A stretch of DNA of 47,599 bases, from assembly GCA_003235365.1 (NCBI GenBank), contig QJWJ01000280.1, forward strand, positions 1-47,599, given 5' to 3'. Below, piece by piece: positions 24,747 through 33,195 of this stretch. The position numbers and the translations under genes are program-made. Every line of letters begins with the position of its first letter. Positions within the stretch are counted from its first letter, which is position 1. Below the pieces are notes generated by a model. That model was not told the origin of the DNA and ran no database searches. It was given only the letters and a program-made list of their open reading frames with translations. Source of the DNA: Deltaproteobacteria bacterium. GTDB taxonomy: Bacteria; Myxococcota_A; Polyangia; Polyangiales; Polyangiaceae.

Positions 24747-25931
24747 TCAACAAGGTCCCATGGCGTCCTGCAGGAACACCATGGTTGTGTGTGCCGCGGT
24801 GGTGACCTGGCCGCTGGCGTTGAAGCACTTGACGAATGCCCGTGAGTCTGTCAGAACCCCTTGGACGGGGAAGACGTTGAGGTTGCAGTACGTGCCGTTG
24901 GTGGCCACGGCGGTTACCACGGTGCCGATCGGAACTTCTCCCTGAAAAGCAGTGATCGCGTGGTAGGTCTCGCTGTAGGTACTGCCGCTGAACGTTGCGC
25001 TGTTCGAGCCTGAGGTGCAGGTGTTGCGGCTGAACGCAGCGCTGATCCCGCCGCCAGCAAACACGCCAGAGAAGCCACCTTGCGTGCCGGTGGGAAGAGT
25101 GTTGCGGGGTTCGCCTCGAACGTTGCGACCGTAGAAGACGGAGAAGTCGGCGTCAGCCGGGGCACCAGCGAAATCGAAGCAGCGGACGTTGACCGCCACG
25201 CCACCGGCCACGCCGGACCAACCCGCCAGGGTGCAATACTCAGGCACCGAACTCGCTGCGGTAACCTGTGCCGTGTCTGCACCGATTACTTGCCCGGGGA
25301 AAGTGATGCGGTACCTGCCGATGGCACTGCGCGTCGCGCTGACCGCACCGCCCGTGGAGTTCCAAACGTTCATCAACAAGGGGTTTGCGGCGCCGCGCAC
25401 GGTCGCGTAGCCGCCGAGCACGCCGCCGACGTTCGTGTCCCGGTAGTAGGACATCAAGAAGCGATTGTCGACGAAGGTGCCACTCGTGTCTCGGCAGCCG
25501 ACGTCGACGATCAAGGCACTGCCGTTGCTGCCCATGGTCATGATGCTGCAGTGCACGTTGCTGCCGATCGGTGTGACCTGCGCGTTGCCACCCGACGCGA
25601 TTCCCGGCAGGGTCAGGCGATAGCGACCTGCGGCCATTCGCGTGTAGGTATTCGTGCCGCCGGACGAGTTCGCCGAGTATCCGCCGTGACAGTTGCCGCT
25701 CACGCTGGGGACGGCGACGCCGCACCAACCGTAATCTGGGGCTTGCGTGTAGAAGCCGCCCGGAATGGTGAGCAGCGGCTCACTGAGCGTGTCGACGTCT
25801 TCGACGGACCCTGCTTCGGAGAACTCGGCATCCCCGAAGTCGTCGGAACCACAACCGGTGGTGAAGATAGAGATGCAAGCGGCGATTGCGCCGACGTACA
25901 AGCTGCTGCGAAACCAATGTCTTGCGTTCAT
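24747..25931 (-). CDS. Secreted lipoprotein with three internal repeats
   Basis: A 394-residue protein from ATG 25931 with GGAGGGAG as ribosome binding site. The signal peptide ends in a lipobox (IFTTGC), followed by acidic residues (GSDDFGDAE). The rest consists of three copies of a domain of about 100 residues. Each begins GGY/GGF, has GRYRLTLPG or GRYRITFPG, then QVT, one or two cysteines, VDVGCRD or VNVRCFD, and ends FLMSYYRD or FSVFYGR; the third copy is the most diverged. Similar tandem repeats occur in secreted proteins of myxobacteria and actinomycetes, but I know no function. The cysteine spacing suggests a disulfide in each repeat. Confidence 0.75.
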   Translation of the reverse strand: MNARHWFRSSLYVGAIAACISIFTTGCGSDDFGDAEFSEAGSVEDVDTLSEPLLTIPGGFYTQAPDYGWCGVAVPSVSGNCHGGYSANSSGGTNTYTRMAAGRYRLTLPGIASGGNAQVTPIGSNVHCSIMTMGSNGSALIVDVGCRDTSGTFVDNRFLMSYYRDTNVGGVLGGYATVRGAANPLLMNVWNSTGGAVSATRSAIGRYRITFPGQVIGADTAQVTAASSVPEYCTLAGWSGVAGGVAVNVRCFDFAGAPADADFSVFYGRNVRGEPRNTLPTGTQGGFSGVFAGGGISAAFSRNTCTSGSNSATFSGSTYSETYHAITAFQGEVPIGTVVTAVATNGTYCNLNVFPVQGVLTDSRAFVKCFNASGQVTTAAHTTMVFLQDAMGPC

Positions 25932-26395
25932 GGATGCTCCCTCCAACTCGTTTTCTGTTTTTGCGGCCCGAACTGGGCGCCCAGCGACCGAATAGCGCCA
26001 GCCAAGTTGGTTGTGCAACCGCGCCTTGCTTTCTTAGTTCATGTTTAACAATAAAGAGTGAACATTAGCCGTCTAGGAGGGGTGGCGCTATTCTATGATG
26101 GACATGTGACCTGCACCGGGCCTCGACAGCCCCAGCTGTTGGCGGTGCGCCGGCCCCTGGTCGTCCGCGCCTGCGCGCCGCGCCTGGCCCGCCACCACGG
26201 TGAGCTGGTGCAACAATGCAGCTCGGTTTGACAGATGACGTAGCGCGTGGAAAATGTGGGCGCCAGCGCATCGATCGCGGTGCCTCGCCGAATAGTCGGT
26301 GCCCGGATGGAACAGCGTGAACATCGGTGAAATGGGAAACCCGACGCCCGGGCATTGACCCTCAGCTCATGTTGACGGAACGCACGATCGAGTTG
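25932..26395. other. Divergent intergenic region of about 460 bp
   Basis: An AT-richer patch at 26030-26062 probably holds promoter sequence. A 78-codon minus-strand frame (26088-26324) looks protein-like in part but has no identifiable domain or ribosome binding site, so I leave it uncalled. Otherwise I see nothing. Confidence 0.4.
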
Positions 26396-28975
26396 ATGTC
26401 CAAGTTGCGGCAATTGCCGTTGAGCCTCCGTCGGTGTCAGCGCCACCCGGAAGCGCCGCAAGGGCGGCTGCGATGGGGGATCGTCGCAGCGTCGCTGGCT
26501 CTGTTGCAGGCGTGTTCGACTCCGTCGGCGTCAGACGAGGGCCCCAGCACCGTCGAGGGATCGCCCTCGGTGGGCAGCCCCCAGGCAACGAACTCGACCG
26601 TGTCGCCGACACCGGACCACACCCCGGGCGTGGATTCTCAGCCGATGGCGAGCGTGTCCTCACCCGGAGTCGATGGCCCAGCCGTGAGCTCCCCAGGCGT
26701 GATTTCCCCGCCCGCTGCCCCACCCGTCAACTCCGATGTGCCGTCTCCCGTTGGGTCGCCGGCTCCCGCACCGACGGGGCCATCACTGCCACCCGCTGAG
26801 GCGGCGGATTATCCCGAGCCAGTTACGGTGCCCGACGAGGACGGCTCGAAGTTGTGGCTGCGCTACCCGCTCGTTTCCTTGCCGAATCGCTTGGAGGAGT
26901 ATCGGTCCGCGTTCGCCAATGTGGTCATTGCCGGCACCTCGGACACGCTGACAGCCGCCGCTCGGGAACTGGAGTTGGGCCTCGGTGGGCTCACCGGCAC
27001 GACCGTCACGATGGGTGCGGCCCAAGGCAGCGGGGACGTGGTGATCGGGACGGCGGGTAGTGCGGAAGTCGACGCGTTTGGCTTCACCGACGAGCTCACC
27101 GCACTGGGCCCCGATGGTTACCTCGTTCGGGCCGTGAGCTCAGACGCCGGCGTATCCACCGTCGTCGCTGGCAACACTGACGTCGGGGTGCTGTACGGCG
27201 CTTTTGCCCTGCTGAGGCAACTGTCGATGCACGTGGCCGTCGCTGATCTGTCGTTTTCCGACTCTCCCAAGATCCAACACCGGATCCTCAACCATTGGGA
27301 CGACCTCGACGGCGCCGTCGAACGCGGCTACGCGGGCAAGTCGCTGTGGGATTGGAATGCGCTGCCCGGCACACTCTCGCCGCGCTACGAACAGTACGCA
27401 CGGGCGAACGCGTCGATCGGTATCAACGGGACGGTGCTGACCAACGTGAACGCAACCAAGGGCAACAACGAGGCCATGTGGGGTGCACAGCGCGCCGAGT
27501 ACTTCCAGAAGGTCAAGGCCCTGGCAGACGTGTTCCGTCCCTACGGCATTCGTGTTTACCTGACCGCGCCGTTCAGTGCGGGCGGCACGTCCAACCCCAA
27601 CGACGCCAATACTCGCCAGTGGTGGGTCGACCGCCTCGACGAACTCTACACCTTGATCCCGGATTTCGGTGGGTTGCTGATCAAGGCAAGCTCGGAAGGT
27701 GAACCGGGGCCGTCGGACGGCGCGACTCACGCGGATGGTGCCAACATGCTTGCGGCAGCGGTTGGCGATCGAGGGCTGGTGTTGTGGCGTGCGTTCGTCT
27801 ACGGAGAGAACGTCGCCGCGGACCGGATCCGCCAAGCCTACGACCAGTTCAAACCCCTCGACGGTCAGTTTGCAGACAACGTATTCGTCCAAGTCAAGAA
27901 CGGTCCGCTCGACTTTCAACCGCGCGAGCCCTTTCACCCGCTGTTCGGCGGGATGCCGAACACCAAGCTGGCGATCGAACTGCAGGTGACTAAGGAATAC
28001 TTGGGGCAGGACACTCACCTCGCTTACGTCGGCGCGATGTACGAGGACATCCTTCAATCGGACACCTACGCAAACGGTGAAGGCTCCACCGTGGCTCGGG
28101 TGATTGACGGCACCGTTCACGGTTCGGCGGTGACGGCGATCGCCGGCGTTTCGAACGTGGGCAACGACGTGAATTGGACGGGCTCGCACTTCAACCAAGC
28201 TAACTGGTACGCCTACGGTCGCATGGCGTGGAACCCAGATTTGAAGGCTCGCGAAGTGGCCGCTGAATGGGCGCGTCAAACCTTGTCCAACGATCCCGAC
28301 TTGGTCGAACCCGTTGCGGATCTGATGATGAAGTCGTACTCGGCGCTGGTGAACTACATGACGCCGTTGGGGTTGGTTCACATCATGGGCACGGACCATC
28401 ACTACGGCCCAGCGCCGTGGGTTGCGAACTTGAGCCGCGCCGAGTGGAACCCCGTCTACTATCACGATGCCGACGCGCAGGGCATCGGCTTCGACCGCAC
28501 GTCGAGCGGTAGCAACGCCATCGAGCAGTACCATTCTCTGCTCCAGGCGAGGTTTGCTGACAGGGCTACGGTTGGCAATGATCTCCTGCTGTTCTTTCAT
28601 CACGTCGCGTGGGACGACGTTCTCGATACGGGCCGCACCGTGTGGGAAGAGCTGGTGCACCGCTACAGTCAAGGCGTCGACGACGTGCAAGTCATCGCCG
28701 AGCAGTGGCAGAACGCTGCGGAGGGGCGCATCGATCAGGCGCGCCTGGATGAAATGACCGACTTTCTGCAGATCCAGCACTGGGAGGCGCGCTGGTGGCG
28801 CGACGCCTGCCTCGGCTACTTTGCCCAGCAAAACGGCAAGGAAATCCCAGCGGGTTACGCGCCGTTGCTCAATCCCTTGTCGTTCTATCAAGGGTTGAGT
28901 TGCCCTTCCAATCGCGACAAGCCGCGCTGTCAGCAGGTTTACGACGTCGAGGCGTCTCCCGCGGTACTGCCGTGA
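26396..28975 (+). CDS. Lipid-anchored GH67 alpha-glucuronidase
   Basis: About 859 residues from ATG 26396; ATGs at 26369 and 26327 are alternatives, as none has a strong ribosome binding site. A basic segment precedes the hydrophobic core and lipobox (LALLQAC), followed by a Ser/Pro/Gly linker of about 110 residues. The catalytic part is unmistakably GH67: HRILNHWDDLDGAVERGYAG near residue 295, the active-site segments KASSEGEPGP, THADGANML and WRAFVYGEN, and VQVKNGPLDFQPREPFHPLF. GH67 enzymes remove (4-O-methyl)glucuronic acid from the ends of glucuronoxylan oligosaccharides by inversion. Lipid anchoring implies action at the envelope, as for the membrane-bound enzyme of Cellvibrio. It fits with the GH5 and GH30 genes in a hemicellulose-degrading set. 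Confidence 0.93.
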   Translation: MSKLRQLPLSLRRCQRHPEAPQGRLRWGIVAASLALLQACSTPSASDEGPSTVEGSPSVGSPQATNSTVSPTPDHTPGVDSQPMASVSSPGVDGPAVSSPGVISPPAAPPVNSDVPSPVGSPAPAPTGPSLPPAEAADYPEPVTVPDEDGSKLWLRYPLVSLPNRLEEYRSAFANVVIAGTSDTLTAAARELELGLGGLTGTTVTMGAAQGSGDVVIGTAGSAEVDAFGFTDELTALGPDGYLVRAVSSDAGVSTVVAGNTDVGVLYGAFALLRQLSMHVAVADLSFSDSPKIQHRILNHWDDLDGAVERGYAGKSLWDWNALPGTLSPRYEQYARANASIGINGTVLTNVNATKGNNEAMWGAQRAEYFQKVKALADVFRPYGIRVYLTAPFSAGGTSNPNDANTRQWWVDRLDELYTLIPDFGGLLIKASSEGEPGPSDGATHADGANMLAAAVGDRGLVLWRAFVYGENVAADRIRQAYDQFKPLDGQFADNVFVQVKNGPLDFQPREPFHPLFGGMPNTKLAIELQVTKEYLGQDTHLAYVGAMYEDILQSDTYANGEGSTVARVIDGTVHGSAVTAIAGVSNVGNDVNWTGSHFNQANWYAYGRMAWNPDLKAREVAAEWARQTLSNDPDLVEPVADLMMKSYSALVNYMTPLGLVHIMGTDHHYGPAPWVANLSRAEWNPVYYHDADAQGIGFDRTSSGSNAIEQYHSLLQARFADRATVGNDLLLFFHHVAWDDVLDTGRTVWEELVHRYSQGVDDVQVIAEQWQNAAEGRIDQARLDEMTDFLQIQHWEARWWRDACLGYFAQQNGKEIPAGYAPLLNPLSFYQGLSCPSNRDKPRCQQVYDVEASPAVLP

Positions 28976-29024
28976 CGTGCAGCGCGTCGGCATCGGTGTG
29001 CTGACGCCGTCTAGGTGAAAGCTC

Positions 29025-29047
29025 GTGAGCGCGCGCTGCGCGCTCGC
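29025..29047 (+). terminator. Hairpin after the GH67 gene
   Basis: Arms GAGCGCGC (29027-29034) and GCGCGCTC (29038-29045) with a 3-nt loop, extended by two more pairs (one wobble), then AAA. It lies about 50 bp past the stop. Confidence 0.5.
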
Positions 29048-29151
29048 AAACGACCTGATGGGTTGGATTGCACCGAGTTCCCCCGCGGATCGCGTTGGTG
29101 CGGCACTTGCAGCCCAGGGAGTGCATCTGCACATCTCGAGGGAGTTCTACC

Positions 29152-29970
29152 ATGCGATCCATTCGACGTTCGTTCACGACCATTGTTCTAGCCTTCTCCG
29201 CAGGCACGCTCGTCGGGGCGTGCGGTGGATACGACACCGGGTTCGACCAGCTGGGTGAGGGCACCAGTCCGTCGTTCGCGGAGGATGCCGAGCTAGGCCT
29301 GACGGCACCCGATGGTGGAATTCTGTGTCCCACGAGCATTCACCTCAGCCACGGCGGCGATGTCGGGCCCGTCAGAGCCGAGCTGACGCAAACCCACGCC
29401 GTCTGCCGCGCCACGGGGAGCCAGCGCGTCGAGGGGCCGAGTCAGCACCTACCTGGTCATTGCCCCGGCGAGCCCATCATCGTCGACAAGAGTCTAGGCG
29501 GGTCCGGCTCGAGTGGGTCAGGATGCGCCGACGCCGGCGCCGACGGTCGGGAGATCTGGCAGAGCTACCTGGGGCGGATGCACATCGATCCTCGTGCAAT
29601 GGCAGAATTGGTGAAGCTGTGCGCGGACGTTGCTCCGACGGGCATGACGTCTGCCGGCACCTGGCACGGCAAGACCTACCGACTCAGCGATCCGATCTTC
29701 CATCCCGACAACGACGGCGATTTTCACTGCACTTGGGCGGTCGACGAGGTTGCTGTCGACTTCCCCCGAATGTTCGGCGAAACACGAGACGTCAGTACGA
29801 ACCTGACCAATACTGGATTCTATCGGAACTATCACATCGACCCAGCACTCTGGGAGAGGCTGTGCCAGAGGAGCTGCACCCAGGCCAACACCTGCCGCTC
29901 TCGCGATTGTCGCGGCATCGATTCGACGATCAGCTCCTGCGTCGATAGGTGCGTTGCTGGAGGCTGGTGA
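29152..29970 (+). CDS. Cysteine-containing lipoprotein, unknown function
   Basis: A 272-residue protein from ATG 29152 with GAGGGAG upstream. The signal peptide (SIRRSFTTIVLAFSAGTLVGAC) ends in a lipobox. The mature protein contains at least ten cysteines, clustered at the C-terminus in a CQRSCTQANTC...CRGIDSTISSC-like pattern, which suggests disulfide bonding outside the cytoplasm. A central DNDGDFHC segment resembles a calcium loop, but this is weak. I do not recognise the family. It lies between exported hydrolase genes and a DUF2784 gene in the same orientation. Confidence 0.6.
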   Translation: MRSIRRSFTTIVLAFSAGTLVGACGGYDTGFDQLGEGTSPSFAEDAELGLTAPDGGILCPTSIHLSHGGDVGPVRAELTQTHAVCRATGSQRVEGPSQHLPGHCPGEPIIVDKSLGGSGSSGSGCADAGADGREIWQSYLGRMHIDPRAMAELVKLCADVAPTGMTSAGTWHGKTYRLSDPIFHPDNDGDFHCTWAVDEVAVDFPRMFGETRDVSTNLTNTGFYRNYHIDPALWERLCQRSCTQANTCRSRDCRGIDSTISSCVDRCVAGGW

Positions 29971-30227
29971 ACGACGCGCGTGAGCCGCGTGATGGCGTAC
30001 GCGCTGGCGAGCAAGCAGCAATCGGCGACGAACTGGAGGACTACCGCCCGGGTTCGTGCGCCATCTGCGAAACGAGTGCCGACACCTGTCGTCGGGCGTG
30101 TTCTGCCTTCAATGGCGCCTGATTCGCGCCGAATTCCGACGACTTCGTTCGCTCACCGGTTGGTCGCCGACGGGGCGGGAGTGTGAATGTCGCCTGCGCC
30201 GCCCAGTGCTGCTATGCTGGCGCGGCG

Positions 30228-30626
30228 ATGGCGACACTTCTCGCACTGCTCGACGGGGGGCTCACCTTGTTGCACCTCGCGGTCGTCGTCGCGAATCTGA
30301 CACTGTGGTTGCCTCGAGCGACTCGCCGGTTGCATCTCGGATTGGTGATGCTCACGGCCGCGTCCTGGTTCGGTCTCGGAGCGATCTACGGCATGGGGTA
30401 CTGCGTGCTGACGGATTGGCACTGGATGCTCAAGCGCGCTCGCGGCCTGACGCCACCGACGGGTTCGTTCCTTCACCACCTCCTGACGTCACTGGGGCTC
30501 GACGTCGCGCCAGCGACGGTGGAGCTGGCGACCGCTGTCGGCTTTGGTTTCGTCGTGTTCTTGTCTGTGGCGCTCAACGTACGTGCGTACGTGCGTCCGG
30601 CGAAGTCCTCTGCCGAGCAAGGCTGA
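30228..30626 (+). CDS. DUF2784 membrane protein
   Basis: A 132-residue protein with about four membrane helices. It follows the DUF2784 pattern: LLHLAVVVANLTLWL in the first helix, then LHLGLVMLTAASWFGLGAIYGMGYCVLTDWHWMLK with the conserved C-x-LT-x2-(E/D) region, and a C-terminal long helix (AVGFGFVVFLSVALNVRAYV). The function of the family is unknown. ATG 30228 is chosen over an in-frame GTG at 30183 because homology begins at the first helix. Confidence 0.8.
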   Translation: MATLLALLDGGLTLLHLAVVVANLTLWLPRATRRLHLGLVMLTAASWFGLGAIYGMGYCVLTDWHWMLKRARGLTPPTGSFLHHLLTSLGLDVAPATVELATAVGFGFVVFLSVALNVRAYVRPAKSSAEQG

Positions 30627-30827
30627 GAAGAACCCAATTGCCGACGCCGACGCTGCGGCGACACGGAGACTCGCTTGCGAGCGACGGTATGCGTCGCCCC
30701 TACCTCGGTTCCTTCTGCGTTGCGATTCGGAGCAAGGTGTCCGTGAACTGAATTCACGCGGAGCTCGATGTCCTGCTTTCGCGTTTCGGCCACTTTTCCG
30801 CATCCGGCGTTCGTGATACGACGAGGC

Positions 30828-32219
30828 ATGAAGCGATTCGAGGGTTTGTTTGGGGTCGGGATCACAGCGATAACCTCCGTCACGGTATGCGTGTCCTGCC
30901 TCTCGACGAGCGGTGGTGGTGGTAGCAACAGTGAGTCTTCCTCGAAATCGCCTTCCGGGCAGCCTTCGGGATCGTCGTCGGAGTGTGACGGTTGCACGAG
31001 CGACAACTGTGGCTCGCAGCAAGACGCGTGCGACTCGGCGAGCGGCTGCTCAGATGTGCTTGATTGCGTGCTGGGCTGTGGTGTGACGGATGTGGAATGC
31101 AAGCTGGATTGTGCCAACCAAGGTGCCAACTTGAGCAACGATGCCCTGATGGCGGGCAATCAGTTGCAGACTTGTCTCGCCACCTCTTGCGCGGAGGAAT
31201 GCTGGAGTACGAGCACGGTGGGGGCTCCAAGCAGTACACCCAATCCTTCGACGGGAGCTGCCGGGTCGATCGGGTCAGCGCAGTGTCAGAGTTGTTCCGA
31301 GGGCAGCTGCAGTGCACAGCGTTCGGCTTGTGACCAGGCCGCTGGCTGCAGTGACGCTTTCGACTGCGCGTCGGCGTGTTCGCCGACCGATGGCGACTGC
31401 CTGCAGGATTGTTCTGCAGCTGCGGCGGGGCTCAGCCAAGAAGCCCAGCTGGCGGGCAGCAACTACAGCACTTGCTTGGTCAGCTCTTGCGGAAATGAAT
31501 GCTTCGGTGCCGACCTCGGCGACCTCCCCACTTCCCCCTCGACGAATCCGACGACGCCGCCAGCGGCGTCGACTCCCAGCGAACCGTCGGGCCCCGGCGT
31601 GCCACCTGCGACAGGGCAGCTCGTATCGGGCACCAATTGGTTGAGTTTCGATGGGGATTGGGCGGACGCGTCCGCGTTTCCAAACGGTGATCTCAACATC
31701 AGCGGATCGATGTATGCGTTCGGCGATGATTGCGCCACGTTGAACTGGGATCCGGTCTCGCGCTGCGTCAGCGGTGAGCTCTGCGATCCTGGACCGGACT
31801 TCGCCAACTGGGGCATCTCCGTTGGGTTCGATTTCCACAACACGGGCGAAGAAGGATCGCCGCCCAACGCCAAGAAGACCTGGGATGCTGCTGCGGCCGG
31901 CGCCGTGGGCGTCGCCTGGACGATCAGCGGGTCGGCACCCTCGCTTCAGGCCTGGATCACCAACATGGCCCCATCTCACGGCGGCGTCTGTACCGTCGAC
32001 GCATGTGACATCTCGGGGCCGCCCGATGGCGATCCGGCCGCGTCGACGAGCGGCGAGCTGTACTTTTCGAGTTTGCGCAAGGACGACTGGGGTGGGTCGG
32101 GGACGGACTACACGTTCGATCCAGCGGCGATCCTCGCGTTGCAGTTCAAACTACCCGCCGTGAAGGCCGGGGCGACCAGCTACTCGTTCTGCGTTGACGC
32201 AGTCGGTATCATTCGCTGA
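30828..32219 (+). CDS. Lipoprotein with two Cys-rich repeats and a C-terminal beta domain
   Basis: A 463-residue protein from ATG 30828. The signal peptide ends in VCVSCLS (lipobox weak but plausible), followed by a Ser/Gly spacer. Two copies of a cysteine-rich module follow (about residues 52-122 and 151-222), each with C-x2-C, QQDACDSASGCSD or QRSACDQAAGCSD, DC-x3-C, DC and (S/T)C-x2-EC. After a Thr/Pro linker, residues about 265-463 form a beta-rich domain (VSGTNWLSFDGDWADASAF ... FCVDAVGII) that resembles carbohydrate-binding sandwich domains, though I cannot assign a family. Likely a surface or secreted binding protein. Confidence 0.65.
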   Translation: MKRFEGLFGVGITAITSVTVCVSCLSTSGGGGSNSESSSKSPSGQPSGSSSECDGCTSDNCGSQQDACDSASGCSDVLDCVLGCGVTDVECKLDCANQGANLSNDALMAGNQLQTCLATSCAEECWSTSTVGAPSSTPNPSTGAAGSIGSAQCQSCSEGSCSAQRSACDQAAGCSDAFDCASACSPTDGDCLQDCSAAAAGLSQEAQLAGSNYSTCLVSSCGNECFGADLGDLPTSPSTNPTTPPAASTPSEPSGPGVPPATGQLVSGTNWLSFDGDWADASAFPNGDLNISGSMYAFGDDCATLNWDPVSRCVSGELCDPGPDFANWGISVGFDFHNTGEEGSPPNAKKTWDAAAAGAVGVAWTISGSAPSLQAWITNMAPSHGGVCTVDACDISGPPDGDPAASTSGELYFSSLRKDDWGGSGTDYTFDPAAILALQFKLPAVKAGATSYSFCVDAVGIIR

Positions 32220-32241
32220 AGAACGCTTGGGGTGCACGACG

Positions 32242-33069
32242 TCATTGGCGTTCTCGCTCGGCCCGCATCGCTTTGCAGTGGAGCAACGCCTTCAAGTCCT
32301 GATCGTCGTCGATGATGTAGGGCGTCAGGAGCATCGTGTGCTGGCGCGCGACATCGGGCGGTGTACCAGCCGCTGCGAGTACGACCGTTTGCTGATCTGC
32401 AAGTGCCAGGTGAGTTCGGAGGTCGCAACCCGGGTGCGCCGGTGAATCCTCGGCGATGGCCGACGAAGGGCCCAGGTCGATGTCCAGACTCACGGCGCGC
32501 GTGGAGTCGTCCACCACCTTCGGTACGACGGTCAGCGATTGGGCCGCGTCGCTCCGACACGCTGGATCATTGGACCACGGCTGAGCCCAATTCATCGTCG
32601 TCGCCCTGCCATCCTCTGCGAGGAGGTGCGTCACGCTGGTCAGTCTGACGTTCGGATCGCCGAGCAGCGATTCGATCCATGTCGTTTCTCGGGGCGCGGA
32701 GTTCTGGGCAGGTAATCCACCGGGGCGAATCTGCCCTTCGACGACGGCGATTTCGACAAATACGCGGGGCGGCCGCTCGCTCGAGCTTCCACGTGTACCG
32801 GCGTTTTCGAAGTGACAGGGCGTACCAATCGGTACCGAATGTGGTTGCTCCACTGCGGTTGAAGGCTCGACGCTGTTTGTCGCGGAACACGCTGCGCAGA
32901 CTGACGAGCCCAGGAGCAGCGCGGCGTTCCACCGGTGCCGACGGTGACGATCGCCTCGCCGCTGCTCGCCGCCGTGGATCGGAGTCGTGCGCACCCACCG
33001 GAGCCGGGTCACCGCTTGGGGCAACCGTTCGACGGACAGTGGGGCCAACGCTGAAAATGAGGAATCCAT
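32242..33069 (-). CDS. Exported protein with weak secretin-like C-terminal pattern
   Basis: A 275-residue protein; the start is uncertain between ATG 33069 and GTG 32994, the latter giving a more normal basic-then-hydrophobic signal peptide (RWNAALLLGSSVCAACS). The body alternates short strands: VFVEIAVVEGQI, SLLGDPNVRLTSVTHLLAEDG, LTVVPKVVDDSTRAVSLDIDLG and HTMLLTPYIIDDDQDL. This order resembles the C-terminal part of secretins (LxVxPxI, D, VxLxID), but the pore-forming segments are absent and the match is only suggestive. It is convergent with the Cys-rich lipoprotein gene. Confidence 0.55.
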   Translation of the reverse strand: MDSSFSALAPLSVERLPQAVTRLRWVRTTPIHGGEQRRGDRHRRHRWNAALLLGSSVCAACSATNSVEPSTAVEQPHSVPIGTPCHFENAGTRGSSSERPPRVFVEIAVVEGQIRPGGLPAQNSAPRETTWIESLLGDPNVRLTSVTHLLAEDGRATTMNWAQPWSNDPACRSDAAQSLTVVPKVVDDSTRAVSLDIDLGPSSAIAEDSPAHPGCDLRTHLALADQQTVVLAAAGTPPDVARQHTMLLTPYIIDDDQDLKALLHCKAMRAERERQ

Positions 33070-33195
33070 GGTCGGTGAACAACGCCGCTGCGTGCTGTTT
33101 CATTCCTGAGTGAGCAGTCTGAATCTCAATGAGCTTTGCCACGACCGGTTGTGGCGACCGACGCTCGGTGTTGCACCCCGGGAACCTGCTTTTCG

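Noticed and set aside
26088..26324. 78-codon minus-strand frame between the repeat lipoprotein and GH67
   Set aside because: Parts look helical, but there is no domain, no ribosome binding site, and overlapping frames are also open.
27140..29134. 664-codon minus-strand frame
   Set aside because: It lies opposite the GH67 gene, whose family motifs are unmistakable; the antisense translation shows no domain.
33138..33155. 18-bp imperfect dyad (GCCACGACCGGTTGTGGC) upstream of the secretin-like gene
   Set aside because: One mismatched pair in nine is expected several times by chance here, and nothing else supports a binding site.
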